A stretch of 64,000 nt of DNA from Bacteroidales bacterium (GCA_023228145.1 JALOBU010000005.1:62001-126000); one strand, 5' to 3'. Shown: positions 35,036 to 43,997, numbered from the stretch's first letter. Notes: generated by a model from the sequence alone, not told the origin. Translations and numbers: made by a program.

Positions 35036-35797
35036 ATGAGTATTAAAACTGCGGAACGTAATTCCGGAATATTACCCGAAGACAATGTAATACATCACCG
35101 GCATCTTATTGCATATTATGAAGCTGAAAAACACATTTCGGGAAATGTTCTTGAAATCGGCAGCGGTGAAGGCTATGGACTTAAAATACTTGCACCGAAA
35201 GCCGAAACCTATGTCGCTGTGGACAAACACAAAACTCCCCTGGAGTTGGGGTTTCCCAATGTCAAGTTTTTGCAGATGAATGTTCCTCCCCTGTTAGGCT
35301 TAGATAATGACAGCTTTGATATGGCGGTCTGTTTTCAGGTTATTGAACACATAAAAAAAGACACTTTGTTTCTGGATGAGATAAAAAGGGTGTTAAAACC
35401 CGGAGGAAAGCTTATACTTACTACCCCCAATATTAAAATGTCCCTCACACGTAACCCATGGCATGTTCGCGAATATACTCTTGAAAAAATAAGCACCTTA
35501 TTAAAAAAATTCAATTCTGTGCAGATTGACGGTGTTTTTGGCAACCAGAAAGTTATGGCATATTACGAACAAAATAAACGCTCCGTACAAAAATACACCC
35601 GTTGGGATATCTTACGGCTACAATACATTCTGCCTGGCTGGATGTTGCAAATTCCTTACGATTTAGCCAACAGAATGAACCGTAATAAGCTCATGAAAAA
35701 TAATACTTCACTCGTAAACAAAGTACAAACATCCGATTATTATATCAGCAAAGCTGATGAGAATTGTCTGGATTTTTTTGTTATTGCGCAAAAATAA
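35036..35797 (+). CDS. class I SAM-dependent methyltransferase
   Basis: A 253-residue protein with SAM motif NVLEIGSGEGYGLKILA, acidic loop VAVDKHK, and FDMAVCFQVIEHIKKDTLFLDEIKRVLKPGG characteristic of Methyltransf_11. It is cotranscribed with the deacetylase (33 bp gap). The substrate is unknown. Related genes in Bacteroidota often sit beside DUF2723 and deacetylase genes, which suggests an envelope role. Confidence 0.85.
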   Translation: MSIKTAERNSGILPEDNVIHHRHLIAYYEAEKHISGNVLEIGSGEGYGLKILAPKAETYVAVDKHKTPLELGFPNVKFLQMNVPPLLGLDNDSFDMAVCFQVIEHIKKDTLFLDEIKRVLKPGGKLILTTPNIKMSLTRNPWHVREYTLEKISTLLKKFNSVQIDGVFGNQKVMAYYEQNKRSVQKYTRWDILRLQYILPGWMLQIPYDLANRMNRNKLMKNNTSLVNKVQTSDYYISKADENCLDFFVIAQK

Positions 35798-36147
35798 AAC
35801 CTGCTTAAAGGATACTTGCATTCTTGAGTTTTAATATTGTTTATGACAACTATAAATGGTGCCGAAATTTCAAAACCCCATTAAGCAGATTTTTCCTTAA
35901 TTCCAGATTGCGTAATAGAAACGTAGTGAACTATTGAATAGTGTGTTATATCGTGTGTTGAATCTGCCTGTCCTGCACACAAAGTAGCAGGGGTAATCCC
36001 GATAAAAAATCAAATTCCTTTTACTGTTTTTAGTGCTCCTTTAACTGCCCGAATCGGCAGTATTACTGTTTTCAGGCCTTTTCAGGTATGACTTTATTAT
36101 AATATTGTATTAAAAGCACTAAAAGTTAAACCATAAAAAATAAAACC
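35798..36147. other. 350-bp noncoding gap upstream of the TonB gene
   Basis: No supportable gene or RNA is seen. A weak 5-bp hairpin (CTGCC/GGCAG) occurs near 36047-36062. The promoter of the TonB-like gene should lie here, but I see no convincing -33/-7 pair. Confidence 0.5.
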
Positions 36148-36912
36148 ATGAAAACAAAAAATGTCAATTTAGAAGATATCATCTTCGAAAACAGAAATAA
36201 GGATTACGGTGCCTATGTTCTCCGTAAAAATTACAACAAAAATATGATATCTGCAATAATTATTGCAGTAGTAATTTTCTTATCGGGAATATCTATACCC
36301 TTGATAGCTGGTTTATTCAAAACAGAAGTCCCCATTAAGGATGACAGGTCCATTGAAGGTGTAATTATAAATCCCCCCAAGGAAATACCCGAAATAAAAC
36401 TTCCTGAACTTCCGAAAGAATTGCCCAAAATCACAGCTTTTCGGCCACCGGTGATTGTTGCCAACCCTGATGAAGTAACGGATGACCTGGCAGAACTTAT
36501 TGAAAACGCTCAAAATGAAAATCTCGGTGAAACCGGCGAAATTGAAATTAGCGACACTATTAAAACCAGAACTATAATTGATGAAGGCGAGGCTTTGAAA
36601 ATACATACTATCGTTGAAGAAATGCCTGAGTTTCCGGGAGGCGAAAAAGAACGAATCAAGTTTCTAACAGGAAACATGCATTACCCTGATATTGCCAAAG
36701 AAATGGGCATACAGGGGCCTGTATATCTGACTTTTATTATTGAAAAAGATGGCACCGTTACCGGAGTTAATATTTTGAGGGGCATTGGAGGAGGGTGTGA
36801 CGAAGAAGCCTCACGCGTTGTAAACATGATGCCCAAATGGACCCCCGGCAGACAAAACGGCAAAGAAGTCCGGGTACAATTCAACATGCCTGTATTATTC
36901 ACCCTCAAGTAA
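36148..36912 (+). CDS. TonB family energy transducer
   Basis: A 254-residue protein. The N-terminal cytoplasmic stretch NLEDIIFENRNKDYGAYVLRK is typical of Bacteroidota TonB proteins. One membrane helix (about 32-55), a Pro/Glu-rich periplasmic linker (PKEIPEIKLPELPKELPKI) and a C-terminal TonB_C domain (YPDIAKEMGIQGPVYLTFII; VVNMMPKWTPGRQNGKEVRV) follow. It couples the ExbBD proton-motive complex to outer-membrane receptors. No exbB or exbD is adjacent. Confidence 0.93.
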   Translation: MKTKNVNLEDIIFENRNKDYGAYVLRKNYNKNMISAIIIAVVIFLSGISIPLIAGLFKTEVPIKDDRSIEGVIINPPKEIPEIKLPELPKELPKITAFRPPVIVANPDEVTDDLAELIENAQNENLGETGEIEISDTIKTRTIIDEGEALKIHTIVEEMPEFPGGEKERIKFLTGNMHYPDIAKEMGIQGPVYLTFIIEKDGTVTGVNILRGIGGGCDEEASRVVNMMPKWTPGRQNGKEVRVQFNMPVLFTLK

Positions 36913-36960
36913 ATAATTTCAAGCTTTCTGAATAAAGGCAAAAGATTTTGTTAAAGTTTT

Positions 36961-38007
36961 TTAATTTTCAGGCTTATTATTCTTTAGCCATATTTTCTGC
37001 AAATGAACAGGCTCCTGATTGACAGCCATGTGGTTTTTTTTCAATAAGGAACTGAGTTGGATGGCATATTTTTGAGAAATGTCACGCATGGTTTCTCCCT
37101 GCAGTGCAGTATGAAATTCAATATTATTTCTTTTCTTTTTGGGCTGAATATAAATTATATCCCCTTCTCTTACAGCATTTTTTTGTGTGGCATCATTGTA
37201 CTTCCTAACATCATAAGCTTCCAAATCAAAATCCTTTGCAATAAGATAATAAGTATCATATTTTCTTGCGATGATATAATTTACCCCGTTATTAGTATAG
37301 ACTTTCCTTGAGCATTCACCTATAATTATTTCCGGAAAATCGTTTTCATTTTTTATATTTGACTCAATGGGATGCTGAAGTGCTTGTTTATGATCCGAAG
37401 TTTTATTAGTGGAGTCTTTTAAAATTATTGTGGCCTGTTCCGATGAAATCTTCTTTTCTAGCTGAACATCAGTTTTATTCATTGAGATATCAATATTAAA
37501 AGCAACAGAATCATAATATGACAATCTGTTTTCCTGAATAATTTTAATCAGCAGTTCTGCATATTTGGGATTCGTAGCATAACCGGCTTTTTTAAGTCCA
37601 TAAGCCCAGGCTTTGTAATCCATAGGGGAATACTGAAATAAAAAAGCGTAATTCTGCCTTGTTGTTAAGAAAACAGAATGGTCAAGATACGATGCACTAT
37701 CGGAGCTGTATTTTCTGAAACATTCATTTTTTTCATCGTCATCATAATAATATTTCTGACCCGTCCAGTCGCTTTTGCATTTAATACCGAAATGATTATT
37801 AGCTTTTACAGCAAGTTCACTTTTTCCGTTTGCAGATTCCAACAGGCCTTGGGCGAGTGTTATGCTTGCAGGAATCCTGTATGCCCTCATCTCCTGTATT
37901 GCAATCCCTTTGTACTTCGCAATATATTGTATAACAAGCGGGTCCGGCTGTGCGCTACAAAAAAAACACATCAACACAAACAGCATATAAAAGGATGTTT
38001 TTTTCAC
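36961..38007 (-). CDS. secreted glucosaminidase with LysM domain
   Basis: A 348-residue protein with signal peptide MKKTSFYMLFVLMCFFCSAQ. The GH73/FlgJ-like N-acetylglucosaminidase domain (about 30-165) has ITLAQGLLESANGKSELAVKANNHFGIKC with the catalytic Glu, and YKAWAYGLKKAGYATNPKYA. Later regions include two LysM-like segments (GDIIYIQPKK; FHTALQGETMRDISQKYAIQ). It cleaves peptidoglycan in cell-wall turnover. It is convergent with the TonB gene. Confidence 0.92.
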   Translation of the reverse strand: MKKTSFYMLFVLMCFFCSAQPDPLVIQYIAKYKGIAIQEMRAYRIPASITLAQGLLESANGKSELAVKANNHFGIKCKSDWTGQKYYYDDDEKNECFRKYSSDSASYLDHSVFLTTRQNYAFLFQYSPMDYKAWAYGLKKAGYATNPKYAELLIKIIQENRLSYYDSVAFNIDISMNKTDVQLEKKISSEQATIILKDSTNKTSDHKQALQHPIESNIKNENDFPEIIIGECSRKVYTNNGVNYIIARKYDTYYLIAKDFDLEAYDVRKYNDATQKNAVREGDIIYIQPKKKRNNIEFHTALQGETMRDISQKYAIQLSSLLKKNHMAVNQEPVHLQKIWLKNNKPEN

Positions 38008-38093
38008 GTTAATAATTTTTTCAAAATTAATTATTGTTTTTGTTGAGTTGATGTTAGTTTTCGCTAATTTTCCACACTTAAATGTTAAAAGCC

Positions 38094-38717
38094 ATGGAAC
38101 TCATAATAAAATATTTTCCACAACTCAACGCCAACCAAATACATCAGTTTGAGCAACTACAGCCTTTATATAATGAATGGAACGAAAAAATCAACATCAT
38201 TTCCCGTCAGGATATTCAAAATCTTTATCTGCATCATGTTTTGCATTCATTAAGCATTGCAAGGCTGATTCAGTTCCATAAGGGAACCACCGTTATGGAT
38301 GTAGGTACCGGCGGAGGTTTTCCGGGCTTACCACTTGCCATTATGTTTCCCCTGACAGATTTTTACCTTATAGATTCAACAGGAAAGAAAATAAAAGTGG
38401 TAAACGAGATTACAAAATCATTAGGGCTTACCAATGTTGTTGCCGAACAAAAAAGAGTTGAGGAAGTGCATCATACTTTTGATTTTATTATTTCCCGGGC
38501 CGTAACCAATCTGACAGACTTTATTAGTTTGACAAAAAAAAATATCAGTCCCGACAGCTCAAATAATATTACTAATGGCATCTTATACCTGAAAGGCGAT
38601 GATGCCCTGAAAGAGATAAAAAAAATACATGCCGGAAAATTCATGTTTGATATATCTCAATATTTTCCTGAAGAATATTTCCTGACAAAAAAAATAGTTT
38701 ATCTGTATAACTTGTAA
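38094..38717 (+). CDS. rsmG: 16S rRNA (guanine527-N7)-methyltransferase RsmG
   Basis: A 207-residue protein of normal RsmG length. Motifs: LYNEWNEKINIISRQD, LHHVLHSLSIARL, the SAM loop VMDVGTGGGFPGLPLAIMFP, LIDSTGKKIKVV and FIISRAVTNL. It methylates N7 of G527 in 16S rRNA. I chose the ATG at 38094 (MELIIKYFP) rather than 38082, as the family in Bacteroidota usually starts MEL. Confidence 0.95.
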   Translation: MELIIKYFPQLNANQIHQFEQLQPLYNEWNEKINIISRQDIQNLYLHHVLHSLSIARLIQFHKGTTVMDVGTGGGFPGLPLAIMFPLTDFYLIDSTGKKIKVVNEITKSLGLTNVVAEQKRVEEVHHTFDFIISRAVTNLTDFISLTKKNISPDSSNNITNGILYLKGDDALKEIKKIHAGKFMFDISQYFPEEYFLTKKIVYLYNL

Positions 38718-38782
38718 ACCAAGCAATACATTACACATAATAGACAATCTCTATAAAACAGGCTGTGTTATTTCGAAAAAAA

Positions 38783-39094
38783 TCACCTGACTGTATCGGG
38801 AGGGATTATGAGAAAGACGTCTTCATTATCTTTTTTCATAAGGTAATTTTCTCTTCCATATTTTTCCATGGCTTCTTTATCTTTTGTAAGCGCTTCTGTA
38901 AGAGTCTTCATTCCTTCAATCCCGTCTGTATAAAAATTTTTAAGTTGCAATAAAGAGTCATTATATGCCCGTTGTTTTATTTGTTTGGGAATCCTGTCGC
39001 TATCAATAAACAAAATCCAAATAATAAAAAATAAAGTTGATAGCACATACAAGTTTTTCAAATAACTCCAGATTTTTAAAATAATTTTTTTCAT
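38783..39094 (-). CDS. FtsB/DivIC-like septum formation protein
   Basis: A 103-residue bitopic protein with a membrane helix (YVLSTLFFIIWILFI), the DSDRIPKQ motif after it, and a predicted coiled coil (LTEALTKDKEAMEKYGRENYLMKKDNEDVFLI). The AREKYLMKKPNED-like pattern is diagnostic for the FtsB/DivIC family, which joins FtsL and FtsQ at the division septum. The ATG at 39094 is chosen over upstream in-frame starts. Confidence 0.88.
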   Translation of the reverse strand: MKKIILKIWSYLKNLYVLSTLFFIIWILFIDSDRIPKQIKQRAYNDSLLQLKNFYTDGIEGMKTLTEALTKDKEAMEKYGRENYLMKKDNEDVFLIIPPDTVR

Positions 39095-39398
39095 TGCAGA
39101 TACAAATATAAGATTATTTGAGCCATAAAAAATCATCTGTATAAAAAATTATCTTCAAAAATATCAACAAATGGTTTAAACATCCCTTTAGAAATAATTT
39201 AAATATGCTGTATGGATTATAATTAAGATTTTATTAAGCATTTTACTTATCTGTATAAAAACGAAATCACATTAATTATTTTATGGCATAAATAAAAAAT
39301 CTCAGAAACTGGTAAGTTTTTAAAAAAATAAATATAATTTTGACAAAACTGACTGAAAATCTCTATTCAATATTACTGAATACCTACTTTAATATATT
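39095..39398. other. AT-rich divergent gap between ftsB-like and GT4 genes
   Basis: 304 bp with no gene. TAATTTTG at 39335-39342 (plus) and TATATTTG at 39110-39103 (minus) match the Bacteroidota -7 box for the two divergent genes, but neither has a clear -33 TTTG. Confidence 0.4.
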
Positions 39399-40517
39399 AT
39401 GCCTAAAATAGCTCTTGTACACGATTGGTTTAACGAAGCAGGAGGTGCCGAAAAGGTAGTAAGAGAGATTTTACATTGTTATCCTGATGCTGATATATTT
39501 TGTTTATTTGATTATTTTGATACAAAAAACCGTAACGAATATCTAAAAGGGAAAAAGACACATACAAGTTTTATTCAATATATCCCTTTTGCGCGAAAAA
39601 TTTACCGTAATCTTTTTCCATTATTTCCATACGCAATTGAGAGCCTGAATTTAAAAGATTATGATGTAATAATATCATCATCTTCCTGCGTGGCTAAAGG
39701 AGTTAAGCGCAAACCAGACCAGTTGCACATTTCATATTGCCACAGCCCTGCACGTTATGCCTGGGACCTTAAAGAAGATTATTTGCGGGTAACAAATACA
39801 AGGTTTACAAAAGCTGTTTTGAGTCATTTTTTTGATAAATTGCGCCGCTGGGATTTAAAAAGCAGCGACAGGGTTGATTACTTTATTGCCAACTCAAATT
39901 TTGTGTATGAAAGAATTCAAAAGTTTTTCGGGCACAGAAGCACTGTTATTTACCCCCCTGTAAATGTTGAAATGAAAGAGTCAGCATTAGAAAAAAAAGA
40001 TTTTTACATTACTGTATCACGCCTTGTAACCTATAAGAATATTGACCTTATCGTAGAAGCTTTCAGGCAAATGCCCGAATTAAAACTGGAAATTGCGGGT
40101 GAAGGGCCTATGAAACGTAAAATAATTAAAAACCTCCCTCCCAATGTTACATACCTTGGTTATATTGACGAAGATACAAAGCACCTAAAAATTTCACAGG
40201 CCAGAGCTTTCATTGCGGCAGCTACAGAAGATTTTGGCATATCGGTGGTGGAAGCTCAGTCGTATTGCACACCGGTTATAATTCCATCTAAAGGAGGTTA
40301 CAAAGAAACTGTAAATAAAAATACAGGCGTTTTTTTTCATGAGCAGACAGTGAATGAAATGGTTGAAACCATCAGGGCTTTTCACTCAGGGAACACAACA
40401 TTTCTTTTTGATAATTTTAAAAACAACATTCAGCCTTTCAGCACCGAAAGGTTTCGAAATGAGTTCAAGACTTTCGTAGATGATAAGATTAAGCAGCATT
40501 TTGCCGGAAAGCAATAA
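39399..40517 (+). CDS. GT4 family glycosyltransferase
   Basis: A 372-residue GT-B enzyme. The N-terminus KIALVHDWFNEAGGAEKVVREIL is typical of WbaZ/RfaB-like mannosyltransferases. The C-terminal donor domain contains FYITVSRLVTYKNIDLIVEAF, LEIAGEGPMKRKI and the E-x7-E motif ATEDFGISVVEAQSYCTPVI. It is followed by an O-antigen ligase/polymerase gene whose start overlaps by 38 bp, so both likely act in surface polysaccharide assembly. Confidence 0.9.
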   Translation: MPKIALVHDWFNEAGGAEKVVREILHCYPDADIFCLFDYFDTKNRNEYLKGKKTHTSFIQYIPFARKIYRNLFPLFPYAIESLNLKDYDVIISSSSCVAKGVKRKPDQLHISYCHSPARYAWDLKEDYLRVTNTRFTKAVLSHFFDKLRRWDLKSSDRVDYFIANSNFVYERIQKFFGHRSTVIYPPVNVEMKESALEKKDFYITVSRLVTYKNIDLIVEAFRQMPELKLEIAGEGPMKRKIIKNLPPNVTYLGYIDEDTKHLKISQARAFIAAATEDFGISVVEAQSYCTPVIIPSKGGYKETVNKNTGVFFHEQTVNEMVETIRAFHSGNTTFLFDNFKNNIQPFSTERFRNEFKTFVDDKIKQHFAGKQ

Positions 40518-41757
40518 TAAAGCCAGGTGGCTGCATTTGACAACAACATTGCTTTTCCTGGCACTGTTTGCTTTTCCCTTATTTCCGTTCGCGGTAACAA
40601 ATTTGATTTTAATTCTTGTATTTTTCCTGACGTTAATCATTTATTTCATCAGGCCTGTTCCTATTGGCAAAAAGCTATTGTTAAATAGTATTTATATAAT
40701 TCCTTTCATCCCATACCTTCTGGAGTTTTTTATTTCCGGATTTGACCCGGTTGCAGGGTTTGAGTTAGAGAAAAAATTATTCTTTTTTACCGCTCCACTT
40801 GTATTGCCCTTATTTTTAGAAGTAACTAAATTCAGCAACTACAAGCTTCCCATGATGATATTCTCTTTCTCCATGACAGCCCTTGCTATTTATTCAGTTG
40901 CAGCCTTGTTTATTGAAAACAGCATGTTTGAACCACAAGCATATGAAAACGGAGCCTATTTACTGAGAGATCGCTTTCAGAATTATTGCGGCATACATCC
41001 GACATACTTTTCAATATTTGCCATTTGTGCCGCATCTTTTTTATGTTTTAAACCTGTTTATAAAAACAAAGGATTTCGCATCATTACGATAATTTCTGCA
41101 TGTTTTCTCTTTGCTGTCGTTATTTTACTTGCTGTCCGAGCATCTATTTTTATTCTGGCTGCTTTTGCAGTTGCATGGATTGTTTTCAAGAAATTTCCAT
41201 TGCTAAAAAAGACCTTGCTTATAATAACATCTTTATTGTTACTTGTAATTTTAACTTTTTCTATACCTTCGCTAAACAAGCGTTTCGGAGAAATCACCTC
41301 ATGGATTTCAGGCAACACAGATTATAACAACACCCTTTCACAACGGGAAATTATTACATCCTGCTCGCTAAAAGTGTTTTCCAAAAATATTTTAAGCGGA
41401 ACGGGAAGTAAAAACTTTCAGCAAGAACTTAATAATTGTTACAGAGATAAAGGCTGGCCCATTTGCGTTGAAAGAAATTACAACCCACATAATCAGTTTT
41501 TATCCATCGGGATAAATTATGGAATTTTCTTTATGTTGCTTTTTATCGCCTGCCTTTATTTTATTTTCAGAAAAGTAATTCACCATCCCGAAGCAAGATA
41601 TTATACAATTGCCATAATAATCATATTTTTCAGTGAGTCTTTTCTTGAGAGACAGATGGGAGTTTATTTTTTCGGATTGTTCTCACTTCTTTTTTATAAC
41701 ATAAACATGCAAAAATCAATTCTTTCAATAAATTGGACACCCTCTGTTTTCATTTAA
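40480..41757 (+). CDS. O-antigen ligase/polymerase (Wzy/WaaL-like)
   Basis: A 425-residue polytopic membrane protein with ten to twelve helices. The large periplasmic loop in the second half contains ILSGTGSKNFQQELNNCY and ERNYNPHNQFLSIGINYG; the PHNQFL motif is the hallmark of the Wzy_C/WaaL family. The first helix begins at about residue 18 (HLTTTLLFLALFAFPLF), which supports the start at 40480 inside the preceding gene. It joins or ligates undecaprenyl-linked glycans in the periplasm. Confidence 0.88.
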   Translation: MIRLSSILPESNNKARWLHLTTTLLFLALFAFPLFPFAVTNLILILVFFLTLIIYFIRPVPIGKKLLLNSIYIIPFIPYLLEFFISGFDPVAGFELEKKLFFFTAPLVLPLFLEVTKFSNYKLPMMIFSFSMTALAIYSVAALFIENSMFEPQAYENGAYLLRDRFQNYCGIHPTYFSIFAICAASFLCFKPVYKNKGFRIITIISACFLFAVVILLAVRASIFILAAFAVAWIVFKKFPLLKKTLLIITSLLLLVILTFSIPSLNKRFGEITSWISGNTDYNNTLSQREIITSCSLKVFSKNILSGTGSKNFQQELNNCYRDKGWPICVERNYNPHNQFLSIGINYGIFFMLLFIACLYFIFRKVIHHPEARYYTIAIIIIFFSESFLERQMGVYFFGLFSLLFYNINMQKSILSINWTPSVFI

Positions 41758-41838
41758 TTTAACAACAACATTTATCTCATTAAACAAAAACAATTAAATT
41801 TTCAGCATTTACAACATGAACGACCGAATCAGGGTATG

Positions 41839-42464
41839 CTTCAATTAAAACCTTTTTCTGTTTTGCAGAACAGGGTTTTTGTTTTAATGTTCGTAAAAAA
41901 AATCGAGAAGATTGTCCCGATTTGCAGTCGGGACGGACTTCCGTGAGGGGACTTCAATCAAAACCTTTTTCTGCTTCGCAGAACAGGATTTTTGTTTTAA
42001 TGTCCGTAAAAAAATGTGAGAAGATTGTCCCGACTTGCAGTCGGGACGGACTTCCGTGAGGGGGGCTTCAATCAAAACCTTTTTCTGCTTCGCAGAACAG
42101 GATTTTTGTTTTAATGTCCGTAAAAAAATGCGAGAAGATTGTCCCGTCTTGCAGCCGGGACGGACTTCCGTGAGGGGGGCTTCAATCAAAACCTTTTTCT
42201 GCTTCGCAGAACAGGGTTTTTGTTTTAATGTCCGTAAAAAAATACGAGAAGATTATCCCGACTTGCAGTCGGGACGGACTTCCGTGAGGGGGGCTTCAAT
42301 CAAAACCTTTTTCTGCTTCGCAGAACAGGGTTTTTGTTTTAATGTCCGTAAAAAAATGCGAGAAGATTGTCCCGACTTGCAGCCGGGACGGACTTCCGTG
42401 AGGGGGGCTTCAATCAAAACCTTTTTCTGCTTCGCAGAACAGGATTTTTGTTTTAATGCTCGCT
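41839..42464. repeat. six tandem copies of a 113-114 bp repeat
   Basis: Copies begin at 41839, 41952, 42066, 42180, 42294 and 42408; the last is cut at about 42464. Each unit starts CTTCAATCAAAACC, has a hairpin TTCTGC-TTC-GCAGAA followed by TTTTTGTTTTAATG, then a second hairpin GTCCCGAC-TTGCA-GTCGGGAC, and ends CGGACTTCCGTGAGGGG. Copies are nearly identical; the first diverges most. The period of 114 is a multiple of three, so long open frames run through it on both strands by repetition. I see no coding signal. Confidence 0.9.
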
Positions 42465-42522
42465 CAGGCAAGCCTGGCTCACTTAAAACAAAAACCCTTC
42501 CGTTTAGCGGAAAGGTTTTGAT
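42408..42522. repeat. imperfect long inverted repeat joining last array unit and tRNA-type terminator
   Basis: CAATCAAAACCTTT near 42411 is inverted as AAAGGTTTTGATTG near 42511, and TTTTTGTTTTAA near 42450 as TTAAAACAAAAA near 42483. The last array unit is therefore an inverted homologue of the hairpin region next to the tRNA remnant. Confidence 0.6.
42484..42515 (-). terminator. displaced original tRNA-Pro terminator
   Basis: On the minus strand CCTTTCCG and CGGAAGG form a stem (one bulged base) followed by TTTTTGTTTTAA. It lies just beyond the 43-bp tRNA remnant (42525-42567), so before integration it would have ended the tRNA-Pro transcript. Confidence 0.6.
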
Positions 42523-42524
42523 TG

Positions 42525-42567
42525 GTCGGGGCGAGAAGACTCGAACTTCCGACCCCTTGCACCCCAT
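42525..42567. other. attL: 43-bp tRNA-Pro 3' remnant
   Basis: This copies positions 48361-48403 exactly and diverges immediately on both sides. It covers the tRNA-Pro T arm, variable region and 3' half of the anticodon arm. The rest of the tRNA is absent here. Confidence 0.9.
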
Positions 42568-42601
42568 AAAATATTTTTGTCTTATCGAAAATTATTTTAA
42601 T

Positions 42602-42658
42602 TTATATTAGCTTGTATTACAGATATTTAAAAAATACCTTATTATATTAGCTTGTATT
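42602..42658. repeat. 17-bp direct repeat upstream of the integrase
   Basis: TTATATTAGCTTGTATT occurs at 42602-42618 and 42642-42658, 40 bp apart. The second copy contains the TTG of the putative integrase promoter, so the repeats may be arm-type sites or operators for integrase or excisionase. Confidence 0.7.
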
Positions 42659-42683
42659 TATCAATAAGGTTTTATTATCTTTG
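42652..42683 (+). promoter_or_regulatory. putative integrase promoter
   Basis: TTG at 42652-42654 is followed after 21 bp by TATCTTTG at 42676-42683, fitting the Bacteroidota -33/-7 pattern. The integrase ATG is at 42738, leaving a leader of about 48 nt. Confidence 0.5.
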
Positions 42684-42704
42684 TGTTACCTTTTATGTTA
42701 CCCT
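42684..42704 (+). repeat. left 21-bp TGTTACC double repeat of the element
   Basis: A 21-bp site made of two TGTTACC words 12 bp apart, matching the site at 48293-48313 at 20 of 21 positions and in the same orientation. It starts directly after the integrase -7 box. A candidate integrase arm-type binding site. Confidence 0.65.
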
Positions 42705-42737
42705 GAAAAAATCGTATAACTCAATAAAATTAACACA

Positions 42738-43997
42738 ATGGCAAATATAAGAATCTTTTTAAGAACAAACCGAATTATTTTAAAAGATAAACACCCGGTT
42801 GTTTTAATACTAACTATTGAGGGTAAAAGAAAATATTTTTCTCTTGGTGGTAAAAACAAAGGTTATGCCTGTACTCAAAATGAATGGGATTTTGAAAAAA
42901 ACAGATTTAAAAAAAATCATGATAAGTACAAAATAAAAAATCAGATATTAGATAATTTAGAAAGTCAGGCAAATGATATTTTTATCAAAGCTGAATATGA
43001 TAAAATACCAGTATCATTTGAGTATTTTACTAAGCAATTTTCAAAAAAAACAAAGAAATATACTGTATTTACTTTTTTTGATGAAGAAATTGAAAGGCTT
43101 AAAAAATCAGGTTCATTAAGTTATTCCGATACTTTCAAAGCTACAAAAAGTATTATCAATAAATTTTGTGATAATGAAAATCTTAAATTTACTGATGTAG
43201 ATTATAATTTTCTTAAAAGGTTTGAAACATACTGCTTTCAGCATAAGGCAAAATCAAATACTGTTAGTGTATATATGCGAACTTTCCGAACTCTTTTTAA
43301 TTCGGCAATAAAAAATGAAATTTGTTTTGAAGTATCCTACCCTTTTAAAAGTCGAAACAATCCAAACGGTTACAGCTTGGAACACCTGAATACTGAAACA
43401 CAAAAAAGAGCAATTACACTGGAACAAATGAAACTAATAATAAATTATAAAGTAAAAAAAGAAACAGATTTATTTCATGCAAAAAACATTTTTCTTTTTA
43501 GTTTTTATGCAATAGGAATTAATTTTATTGATATGGCAAATCTTAAATGGAATAATATCATTAATAATAGAATTGAATACAACAGAGCTAAAACCGGGGG
43601 GCAATTTTCAATATTAATACAGCCGGAACTAAAAAAGATTATTGATTATTATAAGAAAAATAAAAAATCAGATTATATACTACCTATCTTTAATGATACT
43701 CATGTTACAGCTTTACAGAAATACAATAGAAAAAAGAAAATGCTAAGAAAATTTAATAGTGATTTGCAAACTATTGCAGAAAATTTAGGAATTGATTTTA
43801 ATATTACTTCGTATGTAAGTCGTCATTCATGGGCTACCATACAAAAAGAAAAAGGCACACCCACTGCAATAATCAGCGAGGGCTTAGGACATAAAACAGA
43901 GGCAATAACACAAACTTACCTTAAGAAGTTTGAAAATTCCGTACTGGATGAAGCAAATAGAAATTTGCTTAAGAAATTACAGCAAAAACGAAAATAG
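42738..43997 (+). CDS. tyrosine recombinase (Bacteroidota integrase)
   Basis: A 419-residue integrase with an N-terminal arm-binding domain (about 1-100), a SAM-like core-binding domain (about 105-210) and a catalytic domain. Catalytic residues visible are K285 (NRAKTGG), R362 and H363 (SYVSRHSWAT), H385 (GLGHKTEAITQTYL) and Y394. The position usually held by the first catalytic Arg reads YAIGINFIDMANLKW, with I259 where many relatives have Arg. Loss of this Arg is known in IntDOT-type recombinases. It lies 170 bp from the left att site, as expected for an element integrase. Confidence 0.93.
   Translation: MANIRIFLRTNRIILKDKHPVVLILTIEGKRKYFSLGGKNKGYACTQNEWDFEKNRFKKNHDKYKIKNQILDNLESQANDIFIKAEYDKIPVSFEYFTKQFSKKTKKYTVFTFFDEEIERLKKSGSLSYSDTFKATKSIINKFCDNENLKFTDVDYNFLKRFETYCFQHKAKSNTVSVYMRTFRTLFNSAIKNEICFEVSYPFKSRNNPNGYSLEHLNTETQKRAITLEQMKLIINYKVKKETDLFHAKNIFLFSFYAIGINFIDMANLKWNNIINNRIEYNRAKTGGQFSILIQPELKKIIDYYKKNKKSDYILPIFNDTHVTALQKYNRKKKMLRKFNSDLQTIAENLGIDFNITSYVSRHSWATIQKEKGTPTAIISEGLGHKTEAITQTYLKKFENSVLDEANRNLLKKLQQKRK

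Noticed and set aside
41839..42464. CRISPR array
   Set aside because: Whole 114-bp units are repeated without variable spacers, and no cas gene is in the window.
42525..42567. Second tRNA gene
   Set aside because: Only the 3' 43 bp of tRNA-Pro are present; the acceptor 5' strand and D arm are missing, so it is an att remnant.
42035..42610. 191-residue open frame through the repeat array, with a similar frame on the other strand
   Set aside because: The 114-bp period keeps any stop-free frame open. The protein is a repeated 38-residue block that ends in tRNA-derived sequence, so it is a by-product of the DNA repeat.
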